Assembly (NCBI RefSeq): GCF_030268885.1
Contig: NZ_BSSA01000011.1
Span: forward strand, 62,001-126,000
Direction of reading: 5' to 3'
DNA from: Kitasatospora phosalacinea
Lineage (GTDB): Bacteria > Actinomycetota > Actinomycetes > Streptomycetales > Streptomycetaceae
Length of the DNA stretch: 64,000 bases
The position numbers were made by a program, and so were the translations under genes. Positions within the stretch are counted from its first letter, which is position 1. Each line of letters opens with the position of its first letter. The notes under the pieces are model-generated. The model searched no databases and was not told the origin of the DNA. It saw nothing but the letters and a program-made list of their open reading frames with translations. Below, piece by piece: positions 52,134-62,159 of the stretch.

Positions 52134-52517
52134 ATGAGCGTCTCTGTCAAGATCGGCAAGGGCAACGCCTACAAGAACGCCGCCCGCAAGCGCCGTGCCA
52201 TTCGCGTTCGCAAGCGCGTCGTCGGCACCGAGGTGCGTCCGCGCCTCGTCGTGACGCGTTCGAACCGCCACATGGTCGCCCAGGTCATCGACGACGCCAA
52301 GGGTCACACCCTGGCGTCGGCGTCCACCCTCGACGTGTCCATCAAGGGCACCGAGGGCGACAAGACCGAGCTGGCCAAGAAGGTCGGAAGCCTGGTCGCC
52401 GAGCGCGCCAAGGCCGCCGGCGTCGAGTCGGTCGTCTTCGACCGCGCGGGCAACCGGTACGCCGGCCGCATCGCCGCCCTGGCGGACGCGGCCCGCGAGT
52501 CCGGGCTCGACTTCTAA
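52134..52517 (+). CDS. rplR: 50S ribosomal protein L18
   Basis: A 127-residue 5S rRNA-binding protein. [37 protein letters not shown] and [28 protein letters not shown] are typical. ATG at 52134, 3 nt after rplF. Confidence 0.99.
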   Translation: MSVSVKIGKGNAYKNAARKRRAIRVRKRVVGTEVRPRLVVTRSNRHMVAQVIDDAKGHTLASASTLDVSIKGTEGDKTELAKKVGSLVAERAKAAGVESVVFDRAGNRYAGRIAALADAARESGLDF

Positions 52518-52565
52518 GCCGCTCGTCGACTCTGTCGGCGGACGTAAACGAGAGAGGTAATTCCA

Positions 52566-53186
52566 ATGGCTGGACCCCAGCGCCGCGGTAGCGGCGCCGG
52601 CGGCGGCACCGGTGGCGAGCGGCGCGACCGTAAGCGGGACGAGCGGGGCGGCGCCCCGGTCGCCGAGAAGACCGCTTACGTCGAGCGTGTCGTCGCGATC
52701 AACCGTGTCGCCAAGGTTGTCAAGGGTGGTCGTCGCTTCAGCTTCACCGCGCTGGTCGTGGTGGGCGACGGTGACGGCACCGTGGGTGTCGGTTACGGCA
52801 AGGCGAAGGAGGTTCCGGCCGCCATCGCCAAGGGCGTTGAGGAGGCCAAGAAGAACTTCTTCAAGGTCCCCCGTATCCAGGGCACCATCCCGCACCCCAT
52901 CCAGGGCGAGAAGGCCGCCGGCGTCGTGCTGCTGAAGCCGGCGTCCCCCGGTACCGGTGTCATCGCCGGTGGTCCGGTGCGTGCCGTCCTGGAGTGCGCC
53001 GGCGTTCACGACATCCTGTCGAAGTCGCTCGGCTCGGACAACGCGATCAACATCGTGCACGCCACCGTGGCCGCTCTGAAGGGCCTCGTGCGCCCCGAGG
53101 AGATCGCCGCCCGTCGTGGTCTGCCCCTGGAGGACGTGGCCCCGGCCGCGCTGCTCCGGGCTCGTGCGGCTGGGGTGAGCGCCTGA
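52566..53186 (+). CDS. rpsE: 30S ribosomal protein S5
   Basis: A 206-residue decoding and mRNA-entry protein. A Gly/Arg-rich N-terminal extension (~30 residues) precedes [47 protein letters not shown] and the C-terminal [20 protein letters not shown] at 52566. TGATG overlap with rpmD. Confidence 0.98.
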   Translation: MAGPQRRGSGAGGGTGGERRDRKRDERGGAPVAEKTAYVERVVAINRVAKVVKGGRRFSFTALVVVGDGDGTVGVGYGKAKEVPAAIAKGVEEAKKNFFKVPRIQGTIPHPIQGEKAAGVVLLKPASPGTGVIAGGPVRAVLECAGVHDILSKSLGSDNAINIVHATVAALKGLVRPEEIAARRGLPLEDVAPAALLRARAAGVSA

Positions 53187-53368
53187 TGGCTCGCCTGAAG
53201 GTCACCCAGACCAAGTCGTACATCGGTAGCAAGCAGAACCACCGTGACACCCTCCGCTCGCTCGGCCTCAAGCGGCTGAACGACACCGTGGTGAAGGAGG
53301 ACCGCCCGGAGATCCGCGGCATGGTCCACACCGTTCGCCACCTCGTCACGGTCGAGGAGGTGGACTGA
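53186..53368 (+). CDS. rpmD: 50S ribosomal protein L30
   Basis: A 60-residue protein. [30 protein letters not shown] and the end [15 protein letters not shown] match the family. ATG at 53186 overlaps the rpsE stop. One base separates it from rplO. Confidence 0.98.
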   Translation: MARLKVTQTKSYIGSKQNHRDTLRSLGLKRLNDTVVKEDRPEIRGMVHTVRHLVTVEEVD

Positions 53369-53369
53369 A

Positions 53370-53825
53370 ATGGCGGACAACTCCCCCATCAAGATCCACA
53401 ACCTGCGTCCGGCGCCCGGCGCCAAGACCGACAAGATCCGCGTCGGTCGTGGTGAGGGCTCCAAGGGTAAGACCGCAGGTCGTGGTACCAAGGGCACCAA
53501 GGCCCGCTACCAGGTTCCGCAGCGCTTCGAGGGTGGCCAGATGCCGCTCCACATGCGCCTGCCGAAGCTGAAGGGCTTCAAGAACCCGGCCCACAAGCAG
53601 TTCCAGGTCGTGAACCTGGACCGCCTGGCCGAGCTCTACCCGAACGGTGGCGAGGTCACCGTGGCCGACCTGGTCGCGAAGGGCGCCGTTCGCAAGAACG
53701 AGCTCGTCAAGGTCCTCGGCCAGGGCGACATCGCGGTGGCGCTGCAGGTGACGGTCGACGCCGTCTCCGGCTCCGCCGCCGAGAAGATCACCGCGGCCGG
53801 CGGTTCGGTCACCGAACTGCTCTGA
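53370..53825 (+). CDS. rplO: 50S ribosomal protein L15
   Basis: A 151-residue late-assembly protein. [56 protein letters not shown] and the C-terminal [21 protein letters not shown] are conserved. ATG at 53370. A strong terminator follows. Confidence 0.99.
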   Translation: MADNSPIKIHNLRPAPGAKTDKIRVGRGEGSKGKTAGRGTKGTKARYQVPQRFEGGQMPLHMRLPKLKGFKNPAHKQFQVVNLDRLAELYPNGGEVTVADLVAKGAVRKNELVKVLGQGDIAVALQVTVDAVSGSAAEKITAAGGSVTELL

Positions 53826-53851
53826 CGCCGTCGATCCGACGCACGGACGGA

Positions 53852-53898
53852 CACCGGGCCCCGCGCTCCTCTTGCGAAAGAGGGGCCGGGGCCCGGTG
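53852..53898 (+). terminator. Terminator between rplO and secY
   Basis: CACCGGGCCCCG pairs with CGGGGCCCGGTG, enclosing CCTCTT/AAGAGG. It closes the spc cluster and implies a separate secY promoter. Confidence 0.85.
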
Positions 53899-53983
53899 CC
53901 GTTGCGGCCCCTTGCACACGGATGATTTGTGTGTCAAACCCGGGCAAGCCGTACCCCGTGAGTGGGGGAGCGGCCGCACGCGC

Positions 53984-54013
53984 TTCTGTCCGGGACCCGG
54001 GCACTGTTAGAGT
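53984..54013 (+). promoter_or_regulatory. Candidate promoter of secY-adk
   Basis: TTCTGT (53984-53989), 18-nt spacer, TAGAGT (54008-54013), 72 nt before secY. Confidence 0.4.
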
Positions 54014-54085
54014 CCGTGAAGTTCCCTTTCCCCACATCAGGACCGACCCTTCCGCCGACGACGCGCGGGAGGCGCAGGAGGCACC

Positions 54086-55393
54086 GTGCTCAGTGCGTTC
54101 GCGCGGGCGTTCCAGACGCCCGACCTGCGCAAGAAGCTGCTGTTCACGCTGGGCATCATGGTGCTGTTCCGGCTGGGCGCCCACGTTCCGATGCCCGGAA
54201 TCAACTTCCAGGCCGTCCACGCGTGCGTGAAGCAGCAAAGCGATGGACTGTTCGGACTGGTCAACCTGTTCAGCGGCAACGCGCTGCTGCAGCTGACCAT
54301 CTTCGCGCTCGGCATCATGCCGTACATCACGGCCAGCATCATCCTGCAGCTCCTCACCGTGGTCATCCCGCGGCTGGAGGCCCTGAAGAAGGAGGGGCAG
54401 GCCGGCACCGCGAAGATCACGCAGTACACCCGCTACCTGACCATCGCCCTCGCCGTGCTGCAGGGCACCGGCATCCTGGCGACCGCGTCCAGCGGCGCGC
54501 TGTTCTCCGGCTGCCCGCAGGGCAACGACATCGTGCCGAACCAGTCGGTCTTCCGGATCGCCACCATGGTCATCATCATGACCGCGGGCACCACCGTGAT
54601 CATGTGGCTGGGTGAGCTCATCACCGACCGCGGCATCGGCAACGGCATGTCCATCCTGATCTTCACCTCCATCGCGGCCGGCTTCCCGGGCTCGATGTGG
54701 GCGATCAAGAACACCGGCAGCCTGCTGGGCGGTTGGGGCGAGTTCGCCGCGGTCATCGCGGTCGGCATCATCGTGGTCTGCCTGGTCATCTTCGTCGAGC
54801 AGGCCCAGCGCCGGATCCCGGTGCAGTACGCGAAGCGCATGGTGGGCCGCCGTTCCTTCGGCGGCACCTCGACCTACATCCCGCTGAAGGTCAACCAGGC
54901 GGGCGTGATCCCGGTCATCTTCGCCTCCTCGCTGCTGTACATCCCCGCGCTGGTGGTGCAGCTGACCAACTCGCAGGCGGACTGGGCGATCTGGATCAAG
55001 AACCACTTCGTCAAGGGCGACCACCCGGTCTACATGGCCACCTACTTCGTGCTGATCGTCTTCTTCGCCTTCTTCTACGTCGCGATCTCCTTCAACCCCG
55101 AAGAAGTTGCCGACAACATGAAGAAGTATGGTGGGTTCATCCCGGGCATCCGGGCCGGCCGACCGACGGCCGAGTACCTGAACTACGTGCTCACCCGCAT
55201 CACGTGGCCGGGTTCCCTCTACCTGGGCCTCATCGCGTTGATCCCGATGGTCGCCCTGGTCGCCTTCGGACAGCAGACCAACTTCCCGTTCGGCGGCACC
55301 TCCGTGCTCATCGTCGTCGGCGTCGGACTCGAAACTGTGAAGCAGATCGAGAGCCAACTCCAGCAGCGCAATTACGAAGGGTTCCTCCGCTGA
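54086..55393 (+). CDS. secY: Preprotein translocase subunit SecY
   Basis: A 435-residue channel protein with ten membrane spans. It begins LSAFARAFQTPDLRKKLLFTLGIMVLFRLGAHVPMPGI. Conserved cytoplasmic loops are QYTRYLTIALAVLQGTGI, IPVQYAKRMVGRRSFGG with the Arg needed for SecA, and FNPEEVADNMKKYGGFIPGIRAG. GTG at 54086 with CAGGAGGCACC. Overlaps adk by TGATG. Confidence 0.98.
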   Translation: MLSAFARAFQTPDLRKKLLFTLGIMVLFRLGAHVPMPGINFQAVHACVKQQSDGLFGLVNLFSGNALLQLTIFALGIMPYITASIILQLLTVVIPRLEALKKEGQAGTAKITQYTRYLTIALAVLQGTGILATASSGALFSGCPQGNDIVPNQSVFRIATMVIIMTAGTTVIMWLGELITDRGIGNGMSILIFTSIAAGFPGSMWAIKNTGSLLGGWGEFAAVIAVGIIVVCLVIFVEQAQRRIPVQYAKRMVGRRSFGGTSTYIPLKVNQAGVIPVIFASSLLYIPALVVQLTNSQADWAIWIKNHFVKGDHPVYMATYFVLIVFFAFFYVAISFNPEEVADNMKKYGGFIPGIRAGRPTAEYLNYVLTRITWPGSLYLGLIALIPMVALVAFGQQTNFPFGGTSVLIVVGVGLETVKQIESQLQQRNYEGFLR

Positions 55394-56052
55394 TGCGAAT
55401 CGTCCTCGTCGGACCCCCCGGGGCCGGGAAGGGTACTCAGGCGCACGTTCTGGCCAAGACCCTGTCCATTCCCCACATCTCCACCGGCAACCTCTTCCGT
55501 ACGAACATCAGCCAGGGCACCCCGCTGGGCCTTGAGGCGAAGTCGTACACCGACGCGGGCCGCCTGGTCCCGGACGAGGTGACCATCGGGATGGCCAAGG
55601 ACCGCATGCTCCAGGAGGACGCCGCGCACGGCTTCCTGCTGGACGGCTTCCCGCGCAACCTCGTGCAGGCCGAGGCGCTCGACGCCTTCCTGGCCGAGCA
55701 GGGCATCGCGCTGGACGGCGTGCTGGACCTGGAGGTCCCCGAGGACGAGGTCGTCAAGCGGATCGCCGGTCGCCGGCTGTGCCGCAAGAACGACACCCAC
55801 GTGTTCCACGTGGACTACAACCCGCCGAAGACCGAGGGCGTCTGCGACGAGTGCGGCGGCGAGCTGTACCAGCGCTCGGACGACACCGAGGAGGCCGTGC
55901 GGGTCCGGCTGGAGGAGTACCACTCCAAGACCGAGCCGATCATCGGCTACTACCAGGAGCAGGGCCTGCTGGTCACCATCTCCGCCCTCGGCAAGGTGGA
56001 CGAGGTGACCGAGCGCGCGGTCGCCGCCCTGGAGAAGAACAAGAACGCCTGA
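55393..56052 (+). CDS. adk: Adenylate kinase
   Basis: A 219-residue enzyme that interconverts ATP + AMP with 2 ADP. P-loop GPPGAGKGT (7-15), AMP site STGNLFRTN and DGFPRN, with a long lid (CRKNDTHVFHVDYNPPKTEGVCDECGGELYQRSDD). The lid has only three cysteines (Asn replaces the second), so a classical four-Cys zinc site is incomplete. ATG at 55393 overlaps the secY stop. Confidence 0.98.
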   Translation: MRIVLVGPPGAGKGTQAHVLAKTLSIPHISTGNLFRTNISQGTPLGLEAKSYTDAGRLVPDEVTIGMAKDRMLQEDAAHGFLLDGFPRNLVQAEALDAFLAEQGIALDGVLDLEVPEDEVVKRIAGRRLCRKNDTHVFHVDYNPPKTEGVCDECGGELYQRSDDTEEAVRVRLEEYHSKTEPIIGYYQEQGLLVTISALGKVDEVTERAVAALEKNKNA

Positions 56053-56067
56053 CGCCACGACGCGTCG

Positions 56068-56111
56068 CGAGACGGCCGGGTCGCCCCGAAGCGGGCGGCC
56101 CGGCCGTCTCG
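56068..56111 (+). terminator. Terminator between adk and map
   Basis: CGAGACGGCCGGGTCGCCC pairs with GGGCGGCCCGGCCGTCTCG (one G-U), loop CGAAGC. Confidence 0.85.
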
Positions 56112-56166
56112 TGCGTCGTACGGTGGAGGGCAGTCCGAGATACAGAACGTGGAAGGCGTTGACCAG

Positions 56167-57003
56167 ATGGTGGAGATCAAGACCCCCGAGCAGATCGCCA
56201 AGATGCGGGCGGCCGGGCTGGTCGTCGCCGAGGCGCTGAAGGCCTGCCGCGAGGCGGTCGCCCCGGGGGTGACCACCGGGGAGCTGAACGACATCGCGGA
56301 CGCGGTCATCGCCAAGCACGGCGCCACCTCCAACTTCCGTGCCGACCACGGCGGCCTGTGGTTCCCGGGCGTGATCTGCGCCTCGGTGAACGAGGAGGTC
56401 GTGCACGGCATCCCCGGCGAGCGGGTGCTGAGGGCGGGCGACCTGATCTCGATCGACTGCGGGGCGATCCTGGACGGCTGGCACGGCGACGCGGCGATCA
56501 CCGTCGCGGTCGGCGAGACCGCGGCCGAGAACGTGATGCTGTCGAAGGTCACCGAGGGCTCGATGTGGGCGGGCATCGCCCAGATGAAGAAGGGCAACCG
56601 GCTGGTCGACGTCTCCCGGGCGATCGAGGGCTTCATCCGCCGCCAGCCGCTGCCGCCGAAGGGCAAGTGGGGCATCACCGAGGGGTACGGCGGCCACGGC
56701 ATCGGCACCGCGATGCACATGGAGCCGCACGTGCTGAACTACGTGGCGGGCCGCGGCAAGGGCATGAAGCTCGTCCCGGGCACCGTGCTGGCGATCGAGC
56801 CGATGGTCTCGCTCGGCACCCCGCACACCGAGGTGCTGGCGGACGACTGGACGGTCGTCACCACCGACGGGACGTGGGCCTCGCACTGGGAGCACTCGGT
56901 GGCCGTCACCGAGCAGGGCCCGCTGGTGCTGACCGCCTTCGACGGCGGCCGGGCCGAGCTCGCCAAGCTGGGCGTCACCGCGGCGCCGGACCCGCTGGGC
57001 TGA
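56167..57003 (+). CDS. map: Methionine aminopeptidase, type I
   Basis: A 278-residue metalloenzyme that removes initiator Met from new proteins. The five metal ligands are seen in SIDCGAILDGWHGDAAIT (two Asp), GYGGHGIGTAMH (His), AIEPM (Glu) and HWEHSVAVTEQG (Glu). ATG at 56167 with GGAAGGCG at 56150-56157. A GTG at 56149 is too close to that site. The gap from adk has a terminator, so it has its own promoter or depends on read-through. Confidence 0.96.
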   Translation: MVEIKTPEQIAKMRAAGLVVAEALKACREAVAPGVTTGELNDIADAVIAKHGATSNFRADHGGLWFPGVICASVNEEVVHGIPGERVLRAGDLISIDCGAILDGWHGDAAITVAVGETAAENVMLSKVTEGSMWAGIAQMKKGNRLVDVSRAIEGFIRRQPLPPKGKWGITEGYGGHGIGTAMHMEPHVLNYVAGRGKGMKLVPGTVLAIEPMVSLGTPHTEVLADDWTVVTTDGTWASHWEHSVAVTEQGPLVLTAFDGGRAELAKLGVTAAPDPLG

Positions 57004-57043
57004 GCCGGGCGGTCTGAGGCGCTTCTCTCACTGCGGCGGGATC

Positions 57044-57073
57044 GGGGCCCGGGGGTTTGGACCTCCGGGCCCC
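57044..57073 (+). terminator. Terminator after map
   Basis: GGGGCCCGGGGGT pairs with ACCTCCGGGCCCC (one mismatch or wobble). Confidence 0.7.
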
Positions 57074-57121
57074 GTGTCCTATTTTCATCAGCTGATACCT
57101 GCAGCTATCCAGGGAGAGACA

Positions 57122-57556
57122 GTGCTCAAGGGCTTCCGCGACTTCATGATGCGCGGCAACGTCATCGACATGGCCGTCGGTGTGGTCATCGGTGCCGCCT
57201 TCACCGGCGTGGTCACCGGCTTCGTCACCGCCTTCCTCACCCCGGTGCTCGGCGTGGTGGTCGGCGCGGCGGGCGACTTCAGCGCCTACAAGTTCACGGT
57301 GGCGGACGTCACCTTCCCGTACGGCCAGTTCCTGAACGTGCTGATCGCGTTCGTGCTGACCGCCGCGGTGCTGTACTTCTGCGTGGTGCTGCCGGTCTCC
57401 AAGGCCACCGCCCGCTACCTGCCGAAGAAGCCCCCGGTGCCCAAGCGCCCCTGCCCGGAGTGCCTGACCGAGATCCCCGAGGCCGCCCGCCGCTGCTCGG
57501 CCTGCACGGCCGTGGTGCCCCCGGTCGTCCCGGTCCAGGTCGCCGCGAAGCGCTGA
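57122..57556 (+). CDS. mscL: Large-conductance mechanosensitive channel with zinc-ribbon tail
   Basis: A 144-residue channel that opens under hypo-osmotic tension. TM1 is GNVIDMAVGVVIGAAFTGVVTGFVTAFLTPVL, a periplasmic loop follows, and TM2 is FLNVLIAFVLTAAVLYFCVVLPVSK. The C-terminus continues with CPECLTEIPEAARRCSAC, a C4 zinc-ribbon-like motif not present in E. coli MscL but known in streptomycete homologues. GTG at 57122 with AGGGAGAGACA. An upstream ATG (57074) lacks a ribosome site. Confidence 0.95.
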   Translation: MLKGFRDFMMRGNVIDMAVGVVIGAAFTGVVTGFVTAFLTPVLGVVVGAAGDFSAYKFTVADVTFPYGQFLNVLIAFVLTAAVLYFCVVLPVSKATARYLPKKPPVPKRPCPECLTEIPEAARRCSACTAVVPPVVPVQVAAKR

Positions 57557-57580
57557 GCCGCGGCACCGCGCGGGCCTGAT

Positions 57581-57610
57581 TTCGCTCCGGTGCGGTGCTT
57601 GGTTTACGAT
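57581..57610 (+). promoter_or_regulatory. Candidate promoter of infA
   Basis: TTCGCT (57581-57586), 18-nt spacer, TACGAT (57605-57610), 133 nt before infA. Confidence 0.45.
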
Positions 57611-57743
57611 GGTGCGTCGGCTCTCTCGTAGCGTGTTCGCGCACGCCCTCGGCCCAGGGGCAACCCCGGACCGAGGTGAAGCCTGGTTCGCACGAGCGTT
57701 CCGCATACGGTAGCCGGACCCCGAAGGGTGGATCTCGCAGTTC

Positions 57744-57965
57744 ATGGCTAAGAAGCAAGGCGCCATTGAGATCGAGGGCACCGTGATCGAGTCTCTTCCG
57801 AACGCGATGTTCAAGGTCGAGCTGCAGAACGGTCACAAGGTCCTCGCGCACATCAGCGGCAAGATGCGCATGCACTACATCCGCATCCTCCCGGATGACC
57901 GGGTCGTGGTGGAGCTCAGCCCCTACGACCTGACCCGCGGCCGGATCGTCTACCGCTACAAGTAA
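57744..57965 (+). CDS. infA: Translation initiation factor IF-1
   Basis: A 73-residue OB-fold protein that occupies the ribosomal A site during initiation. [52 protein letters not shown]-like sequence, ending [12 protein letters not shown] at 57744. First gene of the alpha-operon cluster. Confidence 0.99.
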   Translation: MAKKQGAIEIEGTVIESLPNAMFKVELQNGHKVLAHISGKMRMHYIRILPDDRVVVELSPYDLTRGRIVYRYK

Positions 57966-57999
57966 CAACGCCAGATCTAGACCCCGGAGAACCTGAGTC

Positions 58000-58113
58000 A
58001 TGAAGGTCAAGCCGAGCGTCAAGAAGATCTGCGACAAGTGCAAGGTGATCCGCCGCCACGGCCGGGTCATGGTGATCTGCGACAACCTGCGCCACAAGCA
58101 GCGCCAGGGCTGA
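58000..58113 (+). CDS. rpmJ: 50S ribosomal protein L36
   Basis: A 37-residue zinc protein of the large subunit, 34 nt after infA. It reads [19 protein letters not shown] followed by [16 protein letters not shown]11, C14, C27 and H32 form the zinc site (C+ type). ATG at 58000, stop 58111-58113, with CCGGAGAACC upstream. Confidence 0.98.
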   Translation: MKVKPSVKKICDKCKVIRRHGRVMVICDNLRHKQRQG

Positions 58114-58288
58114 TCTCCCCCGCATTTCTCGTAGTACCTTCGCGCGACGCGCACCAACGTCATAAGCGGGCCGCCCGATCCGTCCGGCAGGACGGACTGC
58201 CACCCCCGGTCAGAGGCCGGGGCTCCCTGTCGAGAGACAGCGAGTAGGCGGCGCGTCAGACCTCTGAGAAGAACCACAGGAGCCTTGA

Positions 58289-58669
58289 ATGGCACGCCTT
58301 TCCGGCGTTGATCTCCCCCGCGAGAAGCGGATCGAGATCGCCCTCACCTACGTGTACGGCATCGGCAAGACCCGCGCCCAGCAGGCGCTCGCCGAGACCG
58401 GCGTGAGCGGTGACATCCGCGTGCGCGACATCAGCGAGGACGACCTCGTCAAGCTGCAGAAGTTCGTCGACGCGAACTTCGAGGTCGAGGGTGACCTCCG
58501 CCGCCAGGTCGCCGCCGACATCCGCCGCAAGGTCGAGATCGGCTGCTACGAGGGCCTGCGCCACCGCCGTGGCCTGCCCGTCCGTGGCCAGCGCACCCAC
58601 ACCAACGCGCGTACCCGCAAGGGCCCGCGTCGCGCGATCGCCGGCAAGAAGAAGCCGGGCAAGAAGTAG
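58289..58669 (+). CDS. rpsM: 30S ribosomal protein S13
   Basis: A 126-residue 30S head protein. [64 protein letters not shown] are standard. ATG at 58289. A 175-nt gap from rpmJ holds short dyads (GGCCGGGGCTCC) but no clear promoter. Confidence 0.99.
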   Translation: MARLSGVDLPREKRIEIALTYVYGIGKTRAQQALAETGVSGDIRVRDISEDDLVKLQKFVDANFEVEGDLRRQVAADIRRKVEIGCYEGLRHRRGLPVRGQRTHTNARTRKGPRRAIAGKKKPGKK

Positions 58670-58742
58670 TCCGTCCCGTCAACCGGACATCCCTCCGGCC
58701 CGCGGGTTAGCGGACCGACCACCTCAGTAGGAGAACAGACTT

Positions 58743-59150
58743 ATGCCCCCCAAGGGTCGTCAGGCTGCCGGCGCGAAGAAGATCCGCCGCAAGGAGAAGA
58801 AGAACGTCGCTCACGGGCACGCCCACATCAAGAGCACGTTCAACAACACCATCGTTTCGATCACCGACCCCTCGGGCAACGTGATCTCCTGGGCCTCGGC
58901 CGGCCACGTGGGCTTCAAGGGCTCGCGCAAGTCCACCCCGTTCGCCGCGCAGATGGCCGCCGAGGCCGCTGCCCGCCGCGCGCAGGAGCACGGCATGCGC
59001 AAGGTCGACGTCTTCGTCAAGGGTCCGGGCTCCGGCCGCGAGACCGCGATCCGCTCGCTCCAGGCCACCGGCCTGGAGGTCGGCTCGATCCAGGACGTCA
59101 CCCCCACCCCGCACAACGGCTGCCGTCCGCCGAAGCGCCGCCGCGTCTGA
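58743..59150 (+). CDS. rpsK: 30S ribosomal protein S11
   Basis: A 135-residue platform protein. [39 protein letters not shown]-type sequence and the end [21 protein letters not shown] at 58743 with AGTAGGAG. In this family rpoA follows without rpsD. Confidence 0.99.
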   Translation: MPPKGRQAAGAKKIRRKEKKNVAHGHAHIKSTFNNTIVSITDPSGNVISWASAGHVGFKGSRKSTPFAAQMAAEAAARRAQEHGMRKVDVFVKGPGSGRETAIRSLQATGLEVGSIQDVTPTPHNGCRPPKRRRV

Positions 59151-59191
59151 CGCGACGCCTGGGGTCACCAGGCGATCGGTGTTTTAAACCT

Positions 59192-59226
59192 CGTACGGGC
59201 TCCCGTTTGTCGCGGGAGCCCGTACG
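59192..59226 (+). terminator. Terminator between rpsK and rpoA
   Basis: CGTACGGGCTCCCG pairs perfectly with CGGGAGCCCGTACG, loop TTTGTCG. Confidence 0.8.
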
Positions 59227-59283
59227 CTTGAGTTCTATCGGCATCAAATAGTGGGTGCCGAAGACAACTGGAGGATCCAGAAC

Positions 59284-60306
59284 ATGCTGATCGCTCAGCG
59301 TCCTTCGCTGACCGAAGAGGTCGTCGACGAGTTCCGCTCGCGGTTCGTGATCGAGCCGCTGGAGCCGGGCTTCGGCTACACCCTCGGCAACTCGCTCCGC
59401 CGCACGCTCCTCTCCTCGATCCCGGGTGCCGCCGTCACCAGCATCCGGATCGACGGCGTCCTGCACGAGTTCACCACCGTGCCGGGCGTCAAGGAGGACG
59501 TCACCGACCTCATCCTGAACATCAAGCAGCTGGTCGTCTCCTCGGAGCACGACGAGCCGGTCGTGATGTACCTGCGCAAGCAGGGCCCGGGTGTGGTCAC
59601 CGCCGCCGACATCGCGCCCCCGGCCGGTGTCGAGGTGCACAACCCCGAGCTGGTCCTCGCCACGCTGAACGGCAAGGGCAAGCTGGAGATGGAGCTGACC
59701 GTCGAGCGCGGTCGCGGCTACGTCTCCGCCGTGCAGAACAAGGCCTCGGGCCAGGAGATCGGCCGCATCCCGGTCGACTCCATCTACAGCCCGGTGCTCA
59801 AGGTCACCTACAAGGTCGAGGCGACCCGTGTCGAGCAGCGCACCGACTTCGACAAGCTGATCGTCGACGTCGAGACCAAGCCGGCCATGCGTCCGCGCGA
59901 CGCGATGGCCTCGGCGGGCAAGACCCTGGTCGAGCTGTTCGGCCTGGCCCGCGAGCTGAACGTCGACGCCGAGGGCATCGACATGGGCCCGTCCCCGACG
60001 GACGCCGCCCTGGCCGCGGACCTGGCGCTGCCGATCGAGGAGCTGGAGCTCACCGTCCGCTCCTACAACTGCCTCAAGCGCGAGGGCATCCACACCGTGG
60101 GTGAGCTCGTCGCCCGCTCGGAGGCCGACCTGCTCGACATCCGCAACTTCGGTGCGAAGTCGATCGACGAGGTCAAGGCGAAGCTGGCCGGCATGGGCCT
60201 GGCCCTCAAGGACAGCCCGCCCGGGTTCGACCCGACCGCCGCCGCCGACGCCTTCGGCGCCGACGACCTGGACGACCAGGGCTACGCGGAGACCGAGCAG
60301 TACTGA
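59284..60306 (+). CDS. rpoA: DNA-directed RNA polymerase alpha subunit
   Basis: A 340-residue subunit. The N-terminal assembly domain has [34 protein letters not shown]. After the linker ([22 protein letters not shown]), the C-terminal domain reads [37 protein letters not shown], the helix-hairpin-helix that contacts UP elements and activators. An acidic tail ([17 protein letters not shown]) follows. ATG at 59284 with GGAGGATCC. The terminator upstream suggests some separate control. Confidence 0.99.
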   Translation: MLIAQRPSLTEEVVDEFRSRFVIEPLEPGFGYTLGNSLRRTLLSSIPGAAVTSIRIDGVLHEFTTVPGVKEDVTDLILNIKQLVVSSEHDEPVVMYLRKQGPGVVTAADIAPPAGVEVHNPELVLATLNGKGKLEMELTVERGRGYVSAVQNKASGQEIGRIPVDSIYSPVLKVTYKVEATRVEQRTDFDKLIVDVETKPAMRPRDAMASAGKTLVELFGLARELNVDAEGIDMGPSPTDAALAADLALPIEELELTVRSYNCLKREGIHTVGELVARSEADLLDIRNFGAKSIDEVKAKLAGMGLALKDSPPGFDPTAAADAFGADDLDDQGYAETEQY

Positions 60307-60433
60307 GTTTCGACACCGGGGGCGGCCCTTCGCCGGGCCGCCTCCGGTGGCGTGAGAAGTCGTGCGGACGCGGTGTCCGCACGCCCGCTGCGGTACCTGG
60401 TACGGCCGCAGTCGGAGATCCAAGGAGCTGAAC

Positions 60434-60922
60434 ATGCCCCGTCCCACCAAGGGTGCCCGTCTCGGCGGCGGCCCGTCCCACGAGCCGCTGCTGCTGGCCG
60501 GCCTGGCCCGCGAGCTGTTCCAGTACGGCCGCATCACCACCACCGAGGCCAAGGCCCGTCGCCTGCGCCCGCTGGCGGAGAAGCTGATCACCAAGGCGAA
60601 GAAGGGCGACATCCACAACCGTCGCCTGGTGCGCAAGACCATCACCGACGTGTCGGTGCTGCACACCCTCTTCACCGAGATCGCCCCGCGGTTCGAGAAC
60701 CGCCCCGGCGGTTACACCCGCATCACCAAGATCGGCACCCGTCGTGGCGACAACGCCCCGATGGCCGTGATCGAGCTGGTCGAGGGCGAGATCGCCACCA
60801 AGGCGACCGTCGCCGAGGCCGAGGCCGCCGCCAAGCGCGCCGTCAAGGAGGCCGAGCAGGCCGCCGAGACCAAGGCCGAGGAGACCAAGGCCGACGAGGC
60901 CGCCGAGACCACCGAGGCCTGA
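60434..60922 (+). CDS. rplQ: 50S ribosomal protein L17
   Basis: A 162-residue protein. The core ([50 protein letters not shown], then [27 protein letters not shown]) ends near residue 120. An Ala/Glu/Lys-rich tail of about 40 residues follows ([21 protein letters not shown]), common in streptomycetes. ATG at 60434 with CAAGGAGC. Confidence 0.98.
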   Translation: MPRPTKGARLGGGPSHEPLLLAGLARELFQYGRITTTEAKARRLRPLAEKLITKAKKGDIHNRRLVRKTITDVSVLHTLFTEIAPRFENRPGGYTRITKIGTRRGDNAPMAVIELVEGEIATKATVAEAEAAAKRAVKEAEQAAETKAEETKADEAAETTEA

Positions 60923-60943
60923 GCCTCCGAGTAGGTCCTCGTC

Positions 60944-60980
60944 CGGGCCCGTTCTCCCGCTCGTCGGGGGAGCGGGCCCG
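60944..60980 (+). terminator. Terminator after rplQ
   Basis: CGGGCCCGTTCTCCC pairs with GGGGGAGCGGGCCCG (two G-U), loop GCTCGTC. Confidence 0.8.
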
Positions 60981-61021
60981 TTCGCATCTCAGCTACGGCA
61001 CAGGACAGGGGAGTGGGAGTG

Positions 61022-61924
61022 GTGAACGACTGCGCGGAGCTGCCGCCGGTGAAGGACGGCCCGGCGGACGGGCACACCCGGATCCGGCTGGACCTCGCCT
61101 ACCACGGCGCGGAGTTCTCCGGCTGGGCCCGGCAGCGCGAACGGCGCACCGTGCAGGGCGAGCTGGAGGACGCGCTGCGGATCGTGCTGCGCAGCGAGGA
61201 GAACTTCCCGCTGACCGTCGCGGGCCGCACCGACGCCGGGGTGCACGCCCGCGGCCAGGTCGCGCACGTCGACCTGCCGGACGCGCTGTGGGCCCAGCAC
61301 GGCGCGAAGCTGCTGCGCCGGCTGGCCGGGCGGCTGCCCGCCGACGTCCGGGTGTACCGGGTCTCCGAGGCGCCGCACGGCTTCGACGCCCGGTTCGCCG
61401 CGATCTGGCGCCGCTACGCGTACCGGGTGGCCGACCACCCGGGCGGGGTCGACCCGCTGCTGCGCGGGCACGTGCTGTGGCACGACCGGCCGCTGGACCT
61501 GGAGAAGATGAACGAGGCGGCGGCGCTGCTGGTCGGCGAGCACGACTTCGCGGCGTACTGCAAGAAGCGCGAGGGCGCCACCACCATCCGCACCCTGCTG
61601 GAGCTGTACTGGGAGCGGGTGCCGATCGACCCGTACGCGGCCCAGGAGGGCTCGCTGGCGGTGGCCACGGTGCGGGCGGACGCGTTCTGCCACAACATGG
61701 TGCGCTCGCTGGTCGGGGCGATGCTGCTGGTCGGCGACGGGCACCGGCCGGTGGAGTTCCCGGGGGAGGTGCTGGCGGGCGGGGTGCGGAACTCGGCGGT
61801 CAACGTGATCCGGCCGCACGGGCTGACCCTGGAGGAGGTCGGCTACCCGGCCGACGAGCTGCTCGCCGAGCGCAACCGGATCTCGCGGCGGCTGCGGACC
61901 CTGCCCGCGCCGGAAGGGGCCTGA
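61022..61924 (+). CDS. truA: tRNA pseudouridine synthase A
   Basis: A 300-residue enzyme that isomerises U38-U40 in the anticodon arm. Catalytic Asp71 lies in [16 protein letters not shown]. Also [19 protein letters not shown] near the N-terminus, RRYAYRV, and [17 protein letters not shown] near the C-terminus. GTG at 61022 is preferred because GGGGAG lies 8 nt upstream; GTG codons at 61013 and 61019 are alternatives. It is followed by a hairpin. Confidence 0.95.
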   Translation: MNDCAELPPVKDGPADGHTRIRLDLAYHGAEFSGWARQRERRTVQGELEDALRIVLRSEENFPLTVAGRTDAGVHARGQVAHVDLPDALWAQHGAKLLRRLAGRLPADVRVYRVSEAPHGFDARFAAIWRRYAYRVADHPGGVDPLLRGHVLWHDRPLDLEKMNEAAALLVGEHDFAAYCKKREGATTIRTLLELYWERVPIDPYAAQEGSLAVATVRADAFCHNMVRSLVGAMLLVGDGHRPVEFPGEVLAGGVRNSAVNVIRPHGLTLEEVGYPADELLAERNRISRRLRTLPAPEGA

Positions 61925-61938
61925 CGGGCGGATCCGGG

Positions 61939-61966
61939 ACTCCGGCGCGGGCGGACCCGCCGGAGT
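61939..61966 (+). terminator. Terminator after truA
   Basis: ACTCCGGCG pairs with CGCCGGAGT, 10-nt loop, 14 nt after the stop. Confidence 0.6.
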
Positions 61967-62159
61967 GTGACGAGGGTCATGCGACTGGGGGGCCCTCCGG
62001 GTATGGTGCCGACCCGCGCTGTGCGAACATCTAGGTCTGCGTTGCACGGCCGATCGATCGTCAACGGACCTCCTTTCGGGCGCAGATGGAGCGCGAAGGT
62101 CCGAACGGGGGCTGTGTCGTTCGGGAAACGGTTTCAGCACCCTTGGAGTAGTGCCCGTC

